The notes below the pieces were generated by a model that saw only the letters and a list, made by a program, of their open reading frames with translations, ran no database searches and had not been told where the DNA came from. A program made the translations under genes and the position numbers. A stretch of DNA of 8,587 nt from G021776435 sp046756245. GTDB taxonomy: Bacteria; Pseudomonadota; Alphaproteobacteria; Caulobacterales; Parvularculaceae. The stretch covers positions 1 through 8,587 of the forward strand of contig JBHHVZ010000112.1 in assembly GCA_046756245.1 (NCBI GenBank), read 5' to 3'. Positions 1 to 6,456 of this stretch are shown one piece after another; position 1 is the stretch's first letter, and each line of letters begins with the position of its first letter.

Positions 1-22
1 CCCCGCCGCGCGCCCCGGCGCA

Positions 23-34
23 GGGGGGGGGGGG
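23..34. repeat. Poly-G homopolymer tract (12 G)
   Basis: Twelve consecutive G residues follow a GC-only stretch. Such a tract at the very start of a window is typical of a low-quality contig end or a poly-G sequencing artefact. A real homopolymer of this length could slip during replication, but it lies about 110 bases upstream of the chosen start of the next gene, outside its coding sequence. Confidence 0.8.
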
Positions 35-135
35 AGTGCGTGTCGCTAGTGATTGTTCTCCGACTCGCATTTCGGAGAACATGCTCTAGCGGCCGGAATC
101 GTTTATGCATGCCCGCCAAGGCATGTTTTCGCGAA

Positions 136-139
136 AAGG
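136..139 (+). promoter_or_regulatory. Ribosome binding site supporting the flippase start at 146
   Basis: AAGG lies 6 bases before the ATG at 146. It is a modest Shine-Dalgarno match, but it favours this start over the TTG at 53, which has no purine-rich element at a suitable distance. Confidence 0.4.
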
Positions 140-145
140 CCGCGC

Positions 146-1645
146 ATGGAGCACGATGATACGCGTCGATCGCTGACCAGCCGCGTCGCGCGGGGGACCG
201 CCTGGATCGCAAGCGCGCGGCTTGCGATGCGCGCGCTCGGCCTGGTCAACACGCTGGTCGTTGCGCGCCTGCTGGCGCCGGAGGATTTCGGCCTCGTTGC
301 GGTCGCCATTTCCGCCATGCAGCTCCTGCAGGGCTTTTCCGACATCGGCGTCGCCCAGGCCGTGGTGCGGTTCGACGACGCCGGGCGCGACGACCTCGAT
401 ACGCTGTTTACGCTTTCCGCCATCCGCGGACTGGCGATCGCGGGGCTGCTGGCGCTCACCGCGCCGCTCGCCGGCGCCTTTTACGGCGACCCGCGCATGA
501 CAAACATTTTTCTCGCCATCGCAGCGGCGCCGCTCGTTGCGGGATGCATCAATCCCCGGTTTTACGAGTTCGAGCGCCGACTCGATTTTTCGAAAGAGTT
601 TGTCTTCAGCGTCGTCAACAAGTTCGTCGGCGTTGCTGCGTCGATTACGATCGCCGTCATATATCGCAGCTATTGGGCGATCGTGGCGGGCGTCGTCGCC
701 GGCGCGCTGACGCAACTCGCAATTTCCTATCTCATGCGCCCGCACATTCCCCGCGTCACATTTGCGTCTGCGCGCAAGGTGTTCGGATTTACGGGCTGGC
801 TTACAGGCGTAAGCTTCATGGCGGCGCTCAATAACAAGCTCGACGCCTTTATTCTGGCCCGGGTCATCGGCGTGCGGCTGACGGGCGCGTATTATCTTGG
901 CCAGCAGCTCGCCCAGCTCTCGGCCGCCGAGCTCGCCTCGCCGCTTGCGCGCGCGATCTATCCGGGGCTTTCGGAGTTGAAGCGCGAGCCCGAACGCATG
1001 CGTCTGGCGTTTCTTCGCGGCGTTGCGGCGCTCGGCGCGATCGCCATGCCCGCCTCGCTCGGCTTCGCCTTTGTGGCGGAGGATTTCATAGAGTTGTTCC
1101 TGGGCGAGAAGTGGCGAGTAGCGGTTCCCGTCATTCAAATTCTGGCGCCTGTGCTCGGTTTACAAACCCTGTTTTTCGCCGTCCAGTCCTACGCGATGGC
1201 GGCTGGACTGACGCGGCTTGTTTTTTTCCGTGAGCTGATTTTCTTCTGCGTGCGCTTCCCCGTGTTTATCTGGGCGTCGATGACTTACGGCCTTTCAGGC
1301 GCCGTCTGGGCGGCCGCCGGGCTCGGACTGGTTCATATCGCGTTCGACGCCGCCCTTTACGCGCGCGTCAGCAGCGCCGCTCCGCTCGATCCTTTCTGGA
1401 GCGCGCGACGCTCGCTTATGGCCCTCGCGGCGATGGCGGCCTATTTTGCTTGGGCCCGGCCCGCCATGCCGGGGCTTGAAGACGTTGCGGTTGCATGGCG
1501 GCTTGTCGCCGATGTTGCGGCGGGGGCGGGCGTTTACGTCGTCGTTCACCTTCTGGCGTGGCGCGCGGCGGCCTGTCCGGATGGGATCGAACGCGTGGTT
1601 TTCGATTTCCTCAAGAAATTGGGAACGCGGACGCGACAGACGTGA
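146..1645 (+). CDS. Polysaccharide/lipopolysaccharide flippase, MOP superfamily (Wzx/TuaB-like)
   Basis: This 499-residue inner-membrane protein probably flips undecaprenyl-linked oligosaccharides, or exports polysaccharide, across the cytoplasmic membrane. Residues 33-75 (NTLVVARLLAPEDFGLVAVA, then a FSDIGVAQAVVR segment) match the conserved start of the Polysacc_synt family, where the motif RLLxPxDFGLVA and a following F-S-D-x-G are typical. Many hydrophobic stretches follow, for example near residues 94-112, 120-134, 156-172, 177-195, 292-310, 325-350, 358-378, 384-400, 422-436 and 452-470. This fits a transporter of about 12 to 14 helices, and the length is normal for the family. The start at 146 was chosen because family similarity begins soon after it and a weak ribosome site precedes it. 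An upstream TTG at 53 would add 31 unlike residues. The C-terminus is basic. No glycosyltransferase lies on the visible side, so the gene probably closes a polysaccharide cluster to the left. The exact substrate cannot be inferred. Confidence 0.88.
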   Translation: MEHDDTRRSLTSRVARGTAWIASARLAMRALGLVNTLVVARLLAPEDFGLVAVAISAMQLLQGFSDIGVAQAVVRFDDAGRDDLDTLFTLSAIRGLAIAGLLALTAPLAGAFYGDPRMTNIFLAIAAAPLVAGCINPRFYEFERRLDFSKEFVFSVVNKFVGVAASITIAVIYRSYWAIVAGVVAGALTQLAISYLMRPHIPRVTFASARKVFGFTGWLTGVSFMAALNNKLDAFILARVIGVRLTGAYYLGQQLAQLSAAELASPLARAIYPGLSELKREPERMRLAFLRGVAALGAIAMPASLGFAFVAEDFIELFLGEKWRVAVPVIQILAPVLGLQTLFFAVQSYAMAAGLTRLVFFRELIFFCVRFPVFIWASMTYGLSGAVWAAAGLGLVHIAFDAALYARVSSAAPLDPFWSARRSLMALAAMAAYFAWARPAMPGLEDVAVAWRLVADVAAGAGVYVVVHLLAWRAAACPDGIERVVFDFLKKLGTRTRQT

Positions 1646-1737
1646 CTAGGCGGGCTGCATCAGCCGGTTTCTAAGCGGCGCGGCCTCGGCTATGACAGGC
1701 CCCGATTTCGTGAATACGCCTCGAGAATGGATCGAAT
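1646..1737. other. Intergenic spacer between flippase and lipid-catabolism operon
   Basis: These 92 bases separate two unrelated functions and would be the natural place for the operon promoter. I see a 5-bp stem with a 3-base loop (GGCTG at 1653-1657, CAGCC at 1661-1665) followed by only three T, which is too weak to call as a terminator. No recognisable sigma-70 promoter or clear operator palindrome was found. Confidence 0.4.
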
Positions 1738-3447
1738 ATGGCCGACGCCCCGCCGAGCCAGGAAAGCCTCGCCGCCGCCGTGCAGAAGCTCCTGACCGAA
1801 GACCCGTTGTTTGCTCTTGGCGAGGCCGAGATCCGGGGCAACACCTACGGTGTCTTCGCCAATGCGCCCAAGAGCCTGGTCGGGCTGTTCATGTACGGCG
1901 CCGCTCATGGCGAAAAAGATTTCATGCTGTTCGAGGACGAACGCTTGAGCTTCGCCGAAACGTGGCGGCGCGCCTGCCGTTTCGCCCACGCCCTTAAAAA
2001 CGAACTTGACGTCAGACAGGGCGACCGCGTCGCCATCGCCATGCGCAACTACCCGGAATGGTGCATTAGCTATATGGCGATTATTTCGCTGGGCGCCGTC
2101 GTCGTGCCGCTTAACGCCTGGTGGAAAACCGAAGAACTTTGCTATGGGCTCGAAGATTGCGAGGCGAAAATCGTCGTCGTCGATTATCGACGCCTCGAAT
2201 ATCTGAGACCGATCAAGGAACGGCTTGACCTGACGCTCATTCTCGCGCGCAGCGAGGCGAGCGACGGCGCCGACTATCTTTATGACGACTTGCTGCTGGC
2301 CGGCGCCGCCGTCGACTCGCCGCCTGAAGCCGACATCGAGCCGGACGACGACTTCTGCATCGTCTACACGTCAGGCTCCACCGGCAGCCCGAAGGGCGCG
2401 ATTCTAACCCATCGGGGCTGCATCACCACCATCCTCTCGTGGGCGCTTTTGGCGTCCGCCGTCCGCGAAGTGCGCGGCGAGAATTATTTTGGCGACAATC
2501 CCGGCATCCTGCTCGGCATTCCGCTTTTTCACGTAACCGGCTCGCACAGCATATTCTTGCTGTCCTATGTGGTCGGCCGGCGCATGGCGATCATGTATCG
2601 CTGGGATCCTGAAGAAGCCGTCCGCCTTATCAACAAGGAAAAGCTCACCAATTTCGTGGGTGTGCCGAGCCAGTCCTATGAGCTGATGGAGGCGGCGGGC
2701 GACGACGAGCTTCCGAGCCTGATCGACATCGGCTCGGGCGGGGCCAAGCGTCCGCCCGAGCACGTGAAAATGCTGGCTGAAAAATTCAAGTCTGCGAACG
2801 CTTCGTCGGGCTACGGATTAACAGAGACGAATGCGTTGGGCTGCATTATCACGCAGGACGATTACCTCGAACATCCTGATTCAACCGGCCGCGTCGTACC
2901 GCCTGTCACCCAACTCAAAATCATGAAAGAAGACGGCGAGGAAGCGGCGCCTTGCGAAGTCGGCGAGATCTGGATACGGACCGCGGCCAATTTCCGCGGC
3001 TATCTCAATAATCCGGAGGAAACGGCGCGTACAATTACGTCTGACGGGTGGTTTAAGACCGGCGATCTCGGCAAAATAGACGAGGAAGGCTTTGTCACCA
3101 TCGTCGATCGCATCAAGGATCTGATCATTCGCGGCGGCGAGAACATTTCCTGTATTGAGGTCGAAAACCGCGCCTACGAATTCTCCAAGGTCGCCGAAGC
3201 TTCGGCGTTTTCGGTTCCCGACAATGTGCTCGGCGAGCGGGTGGGGCTTGTCGTATTTCCGCGCAAAGGCGCGGAGATTGATCCGCACGAGCTGCGTGAT
3301 TTCATGGCGAGAGAGCTCGCCGGCTTCAAGGTTCCCGAGCGCATCTGGATTTCGCCTGCGCCGCTGCCGCGCCTCGGCACGGCCAAGATCGACAAGATTA
3401 CAGTAAAAACCATCGCGCTACAGCATCCCCCGGCGCTCGTCGTTTGA
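1738..3447 (+). CDS. Class I adenylate-forming acyl-CoA synthetase (FadD-like)
   Basis: This 569-residue enzyme activates a carboxylic acid with ATP to an acyl-adenylate and then to the CoA thioester, the entry step for the downstream oxidation genes. The ANL-superfamily motifs appear in order. They are the P-loop YTSGSTGSPKGA (residues 210-221), the A5 motif SSGYGLTET (356-364), GWFKTGDLGKID (437-448) with the ribose-binding Asp443, and DRIKDLIIRGGENI (457-470) with the hinge between domains. The C-terminal PRLGTAKIDK (544-553) holds the probable catalytic Lys550, with Ala where Gly is usual. Length is normal for fatty acyl-CoA ligases. There is no signal peptide or membrane segment, so it should be cytoplasmic. 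The ATG at 1738 has only a weak purine-rich element upstream (GAG at 1723, GGAT at 1729). It heads an operon with two dehydrogenases, which suggests a FadD3/FadD17-like role on a bulky or branched acid. The substrate is not readable from sequence, and an aryl- or medium-chain-acid ligase is possible. Confidence 0.92.
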   Translation: MADAPPSQESLAAAVQKLLTEDPLFALGEAEIRGNTYGVFANAPKSLVGLFMYGAAHGEKDFMLFEDERLSFAETWRRACRFAHALKNELDVRQGDRVAIAMRNYPEWCISYMAIISLGAVVVPLNAWWKTEELCYGLEDCEAKIVVVDYRRLEYLRPIKERLDLTLILARSEASDGADYLYDDLLLAGAAVDSPPEADIEPDDDFCIVYTSGSTGSPKGAILTHRGCITTILSWALLASAVREVRGENYFGDNPGILLGIPLFHVTGSHSIFLLSYVVGRRMAIMYRWDPEEAVRLINKEKLTNFVGVPSQSYELMEAAGDDELPSLIDIGSGGAKRPPEHVKMLAEKFKSANASSGYGLTETNALGCIITQDDYLEHPDSTGRVVPPVTQLKIMKEDGEEAAPCEVGEIWIRTAANFRGYLNNPEETARTITSDGWFKTGDLGKIDEEGFVTIVDRIKDLIIRGGENISCIEVENRAYEFSKVAEASAFSVPDNVLGERVGLVVFPRKGAEIDPHELRDFMARELAGFKVPERIWISPAPLPRLGTAKIDKITVKTIALQHPPALVV

Positions 3448-3485
3448 GGCGGAATGCAGCAGGACTGCGCAAAAATGTTGGTGCG

Positions 3486-3501
3486 GGCGCGCCGGCGCGC
3501 C
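3486..3501. repeat. Perfect 16-bp palindrome (tandem GGCGCGCC)
   Basis: GGCGCGCCGGCGCGCC is its own reverse complement and consists of two head-to-tail copies of the palindrome GGCGCGCC. It sits in the 87-base gap between the synthetase and the first dehydrogenase, 22 bases before the ribosome site. It could form a small GC hairpin in the mRNA or mark a protein site. In GC-rich DNA it may be chance, and no function is assigned. Confidence 0.6.
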
Positions 3502-3522
3502 ATCATCCGAGACAGCGATCAC

Positions 3523-3528
3523 GAGGAG
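3523..3528 (+). promoter_or_regulatory. Ribosome binding site deciding the dehydrogenase start at 3535
   Basis: GAGGAG lies 6 bases before the ATG at 3535. This strong Shine-Dalgarno match selects that start over the in-frame ATG at 3454, which would add 27 residues rich in Arg and Ala with no family similarity. Confidence 0.75.
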
Positions 3529-3534
3529 CGACTG

Positions 3535-4737
3535 ATGAGCGATCTTGAAACTTTTCGCGCCGAAACAAGGGCCTGGCTTGAGGAAAACTGCCCCGAGGAA
3601 ATGCGCGGCCCCACGCGCGGCGAGGAAGACATTTGCTGGGGCGGCAAGCGGTGGAAATTCAGATCGGAGGCCCAAAAGGTCTGGCTTGAGCGCATGGCCG
3701 CGAAAGGCTGGACCGTTCCCGCCTGGCCGAAGGAATATGGCGGCGGCGGACTTTCCAAAGAAGAAGCAAAAGTCCTCAAGGAGGAGATGCGCGCGATCAA
3801 TGCGCGCTCGCCCTTGGAAAGCTTCGGCATCTGGATGCTCGGCCCGGCGCTCCTAAAATACGGCGTGCACGAACAAAAGGAATATTTCCTGCCGCCGATC
3901 GCGCGCGGCGAAATTCGCTGGTGCCAGGGCTATTCCGAACCGAACGCTGGTTCGGACCTCGCTTCGCTTCAATGCAAATGCGAGGATAAGGGCGATCATT
4001 GGCTTGTGAACGGCCAGAAGATCTGGACGTCCTACGCCGATGAATCCGACTGGATTTTCGTCCTTGTACGCACCGATCCGAGTGCGACCAAGCATAACGG
4101 CATCAGCTTCATTCTCGTCGACATGGAAAGCGAAGGCGTGTCGACGAAACCGATCAAGCTGATCTCCGGCAAGTCGCCTTTCTGCGAGACCTTTTTCGAC
4201 GAGGTCAAGGTTCCGAAGGAGCACGCGCCCGGCGTGAGCTCGGTCGTCGGCGAAATCAACCGCGGCTGGGACGTGGCGAAATATCTGCTCACTCATGAGC
4301 GCGAAATGATCTCGACCGGCGGCGGCGGGCTCTTCGGCGGGCGCGGCGTCGGCGAGATCGCCGCGCAGCAGCTCGGACTTGAAAACGGCCGGCTCGCCGA
4401 TCCGATCCTGCGCGGGAAAATCGCCCAACTTGAGATTGACGGCTGGGCGTTTCTGCTGACGCTCGAACGCATGAAGGACGAAGCCAAGGCCGGGCAAGGC
4501 GTCGGCGCCAATTCGTCGATGCTCAAATATTACGGAACCGAGCTGAACAAGCGCCGGTTTGAACTATTGATGGACGCCGGCGGCTCCGACGCGCTGGAAT
4601 GGGAGGGCGCGCGCTCCGACGACGGCAAGCTCGCGCGTAATTGGCTCAGGACAAAAGGCAACTCCATAGAGGGCGGCACGTCGGAAGTGCAGCTCAACAT
4701 TATCGCCAAGCGTATTCTGGAGCTGCCGAGCGGGTGA
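3535..4737 (+). CDS. Acyl-CoA dehydrogenase, catalytic-type subunit (FadE26/PimC-like)
   Basis: This 400-residue FAD enzyme is predicted to introduce the alpha,beta double bond into an acyl-CoA and pass electrons to electron-transfer flavoprotein. The N-terminal helical domain spans about residues 1-125. The flavin-contacting signature GYSEPNAGSDLAS (132-144) and QKIWTSYA (161-168) lie in the beta domain, and a C-terminal helical domain follows. The C-terminal motif IEGGTSEVQ (378-386) has Gly where medium-chain enzymes carry their catalytic Glu. In my alignment by eye, Glu255 in LLTHERE (251-257) matches the catalytic Glu254 of isovaleryl-CoA dehydrogenase (LDLER), so the base has probably moved to helix G. 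This arrangement is known in the alpha subunits of mycobacterial alpha2beta2 dehydrogenases. The next gene encodes a dehydrogenase-like protein without either Glu, 57 bases downstream, which suggests a heteromer. A role like PimC, the large subunit of pimeloyl-CoA dehydrogenase, is the main alternative. The substrate is unknown. Confidence 0.92.
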   Translation: MSDLETFRAETRAWLEENCPEEMRGPTRGEEDICWGGKRWKFRSEAQKVWLERMAAKGWTVPAWPKEYGGGGLSKEEAKVLKEEMRAINARSPLESFGIWMLGPALLKYGVHEQKEYFLPPIARGEIRWCQGYSEPNAGSDLASLQCKCEDKGDHWLVNGQKIWTSYADESDWIFVLVRTDPSATKHNGISFILVDMESEGVSTKPIKLISGKSPFCETFFDEVKVPKEHAPGVSSVVGEINRGWDVAKYLLTHEREMISTGGGGLFGGRGVGEIAAQQLGLENGRLADPILRGKIAQLEIDGWAFLLTLERMKDEAKAGQGVGANSSMLKYYGTELNKRRFELLMDAGGSDALEWEGARSDDGKLARNWLRTKGNSIEGGTSEVQLNIIAKRILELPSG

Positions 4738-4782
4738 GCGGTGAAATAGTGAATGGTGAAGTTAGCCGAATTCGAATTATGC

Positions 4783-4786
4783 AGGA
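4783..4786 (+). promoter_or_regulatory. Ribosome binding site deciding the second dehydrogenase start at 4795
   Basis: AGGA (within GCAGGAAAC) lies 8 bases before the ATG at 4795. The in-frame ATG at 4753 would add 14 residues that are not typical of the family, and it has a poorer upstream sequence. Confidence 0.6.
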
Positions 4787-4794
4787 AACCGAAT

Positions 4795-5934
4795 ATGCCT
4801 CTCCTACTTACCGAAGAACAGGAAATGCTGCGCGATGCAGCGCGCGGATTCCTTGACGAAAAAGCGCCCGTCGGCGCGCTCAGAAAACTGCGCGATACGA
4901 ACGACGAATCCGGCTTTTCCCGCGATCTCTGGAAAGAAATGGCCGAGATGGGCTGGGCCGGTATCCTTGTCGATGAAGAATATGGCGGCGCCGATTTCGG
5001 TTTTGTCGGCGCCGGCGTGCTGGCCGAGGAAATGGGACGCACCTTGACGGCTTCGCCGTTTCTGTCGACCTCGATCCTGGCCGCTGCGGCGTTAAAGAAA
5101 ATCGGCGCCGACGCCCACAAGCAGGAGCATCTGCCGAAAATCGCTGCGGGCGAAATGCTTTTCGCGCTCGCCGTTGATGAGGGGCGCAAACATGCGCCGG
5201 CGAAAACCGCGCTCAAGGCGGAAAAGTCCGGCAACGGGTTCAAGCTGTCCGGCTCGAAAACGTTCGTCGCCGACGGTCATGTGGCCGACAAGCTCATCGT
5301 CGCCGCGAGAACGGCCGGCGCGCCGGGCGAAGAAGCGGGCGTGACGCTCTTCCTTGTGGACGTTAACGCCAAAGGGATTGCACGCGAGCGCACGATCATG
5401 CTCGACAGCCGTAACGCAGCGCGCATAGACTTCGACAATGTGGAGATCACGGGTGAAGACCTGCTCGGCGCGGTCGACGGCGGCTATCAGGCGCTCGAAG
5501 GCGTTCTCAACGCGGGGCGGGCGGGGCTTGCTGCGGAAATGTCGGGCGCCGCGCAACAAGCGTTCGCCATGACGCTTGCTTACCTGAAAGAGCGCAAGCA
5601 GTTCGACGTCGCCGTTGGGACGTTCCAGGCGCTGCAACATCGCGCCGCGCAGCTTTACGCCGAGACCGAACTCATGAAATCCGCCATCCTCAAGGCGCTG
5701 CAGGATCTCGACGCTCATTACGGCATGGCCGGACCGGCGTGCGCGCTCGCCAAGGCCAAGGCTGTCGAGGTCGCAAAACTTGCAAGCCAGGAGGCCGTGC
5801 AGCTGCATGGCGGCATCGGCATGACGGACGAATACGACATCGGATTTTACATGAAGCGCATCCGGGTCGCGCAGGAAATGTTCGGCGACGCCGCCTTCCA
5901 CGCCGACCGGCTGGCGAAGATGAGAAGGTATTAG
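4795..5934 (+). CDS. Acyl-CoA dehydrogenase-like partner subunit (FadE27/PimD-like)
   Basis: This 379-residue protein has the full acyl-CoA dehydrogenase fold. The family N-terminus LLLTEEQEMLRDAARGFL (residues 3-20) directly follows the chosen start. The C-terminal domain carries ERKQF (266-270), where the Arg normally contacts FAD of the neighbouring subunit, and the conserved LHGGIGMTDEY (337-347). The catalytic Glu is missing at both known sites. The medium-chain position falls on Phe363 in AQEMFGDAAFH (359-369), and the isovaleryl position falls on Gly241 in NAGR. Glu361 is close by but is offset by two in this alignment. The expected role is as the non-catalytic beta subunit that helps build FAD and substrate sites with the upstream gene product, as in FadE26-FadE27 or PimC-PimD. 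It could instead act alone using another residue. An in-frame ATG at 4753 gives a longer alternative of 393 residues. The stop overlaps the ribosome site of the next gene. Confidence 0.9.
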   Translation: MPLLLTEEQEMLRDAARGFLDEKAPVGALRKLRDTNDESGFSRDLWKEMAEMGWAGILVDEEYGGADFGFVGAGVLAEEMGRTLTASPFLSTSILAAAALKKIGADAHKQEHLPKIAAGEMLFALAVDEGRKHAPAKTALKAEKSGNGFKLSGSKTFVADGHVADKLIVAARTAGAPGEEAGVTLFLVDVNAKGIARERTIMLDSRNAARIDFDNVEITGEDLLGAVDGGYQALEGVLNAGRAGLAAEMSGAAQQAFAMTLAYLKERKQFDVAVGTFQALQHRAAQLYAETELMKSAILKALQDLDAHYGMAGPACALAKAKAVEVAKLASQEAVQLHGGIGMTDEYDIGFYMKRIRVAQEMFGDAAFHADRLAKMRRY

Positions 5935-5947
5935 GGAGCTCCGTTCC

Positions 5948-6403
5948 ATGCAGATTGTAGAAACCGGTGACGTCAAAAAACATGTCGGCGAGGAAATCGG
6001 CGTATCCGACTGGCTGATGATCGATCAGGATCGCATCGACCGCTTCGCCGAGGTCAGCGAAGACCGCCAGTTCATTCACGTCGATCCGGAAGCAGCCAAG
6101 GCGAGCCCGTTCGGCACTACGATCGCGCACGGATTCCTGACGCTCTCGATGCTATCGCATCTTGCGCGCGGCACGGTTCTCGTGCTCGAAGGCGTGAAGA
6201 TGGGCGTCAATTACGGCTTTCAAAAAGTGCGTTTCGTCAATCCTGTGAAATCCGGCAAGCGCATTCGCGGACGTTTCACGCTGATGGCGGCTGATGAAAA
6301 ACTGCCCGGCCAGTGGCTTTTCAAATACGCCGTAAAGGTGGAGATCGAAGGTGAAGAAAAACCGGCCCTCATCGCCGAGTGGTTGACCATGCAGTTTGTA
6401 TAA
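5948..6403 (+). CDS. MaoC/NodN-like (R)-specific enoyl-CoA hydratase
   Basis: This 151-residue single hot-dog-fold protein is predicted to add water to a 2-enoyl-CoA and give the (R)-3-hydroxyacyl-CoA. The hydratase motif is clear. Asp39 and His44 in SEDRQFIHVDPEAAK (residues 37-51) have the five-residue spacing of the catalytic Asp/His pair of PhaJ-type hydratases, with Gln41 where Asn is common. SPFGTTIAHGFLTLSML (53-69) is the conserved helix and turn that follows. Length and sequence style closely recall Mycobacterium tuberculosis Rv0130 (HtdZ) and NodN-type proteins, as remembered rather than searched. A good GGGAG ribosome site at 5934-5938 overlaps the stop of the upstream dehydrogenase, leaving only 13 bases between the genes, so translation is probably coupled. 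Active MaoC hydratases of this size form homodimers, and no second hot-dog half is present nearby. The enoyl-CoA substrate should come from the two upstream dehydrogenases. Confidence 0.9.
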   Translation: MQIVETGDVKKHVGEEIGVSDWLMIDQDRIDRFAEVSEDRQFIHVDPEAAKASPFGTTIAHGFLTLSMLSHLARGTVLVLEGVKMGVNYGFQKVRFVNPVKSGKRIRGRFTLMAADEKLPGQWLFKYAVKVEIEGEEKPALIAEWLTMQFV

Positions 6404-6456
6404 GAGCCGCCTGCGCCATCGCGCCGAGATCTAAGAACGTTTAGGGAGTTTGCATC

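Larger units (their letters stand above)
1..145. other. Gene-free leader with GC-only stretch, probable contig edge
   Basis: No gene is supported here. The first 34 bases are almost entirely G and C and end in a run of 12 G. The rest looks like ordinary genomic DNA. The reading frame of the downstream flippase stays open back to a TTG at 53, but the extra 31 residues do not resemble the family N-terminus, so this stretch is treated as upstream region. No convincing -35/-10 promoter pair was recognised. Confidence 0.5.

Noticed and set aside
86..1138. Long open frame on the minus strand opposite the flippase (350 codons)
   Set aside because: It is a codon-bias shadow in GC-rich DNA. The product is rich in Arg and Ala, has no recognisable domain, and lies wholly against a well-supported membrane protein gene.
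1653..1670. Possible terminator after the flippase (GGCTG-CAT-CAGCC then TTT)
   Set aside because: The stem has only 5 bp and only three T follow, which is below what would be called an intrinsic terminator.
1692..1997. Short + strand frame overlapping the synthetase start
   Set aside because: It runs in a different frame through the conserved N-terminal region of the synthetase, and its product is Arg-rich with no similarity to a known family.
3454..3534. N-terminal extension of the first dehydrogenase to the ATG at 3454
   Set aside because: The added 27 residues do not look like the family, and the ATG at 3535 has a strong GAGGAG site at the right distance.
5092..5976. Minus-strand open frame opposite the second dehydrogenase
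   Set aside because: No domain, no credible ribosome site, and complete overlap with a conserved gene.
6432..6445. CTAA-N6-TTAG inverted repeat upstream of the short-chain dehydrogenase gene
   Set aside because: The arms are only 4 bp and the centre is not symmetric, so chance is the likely explanation.
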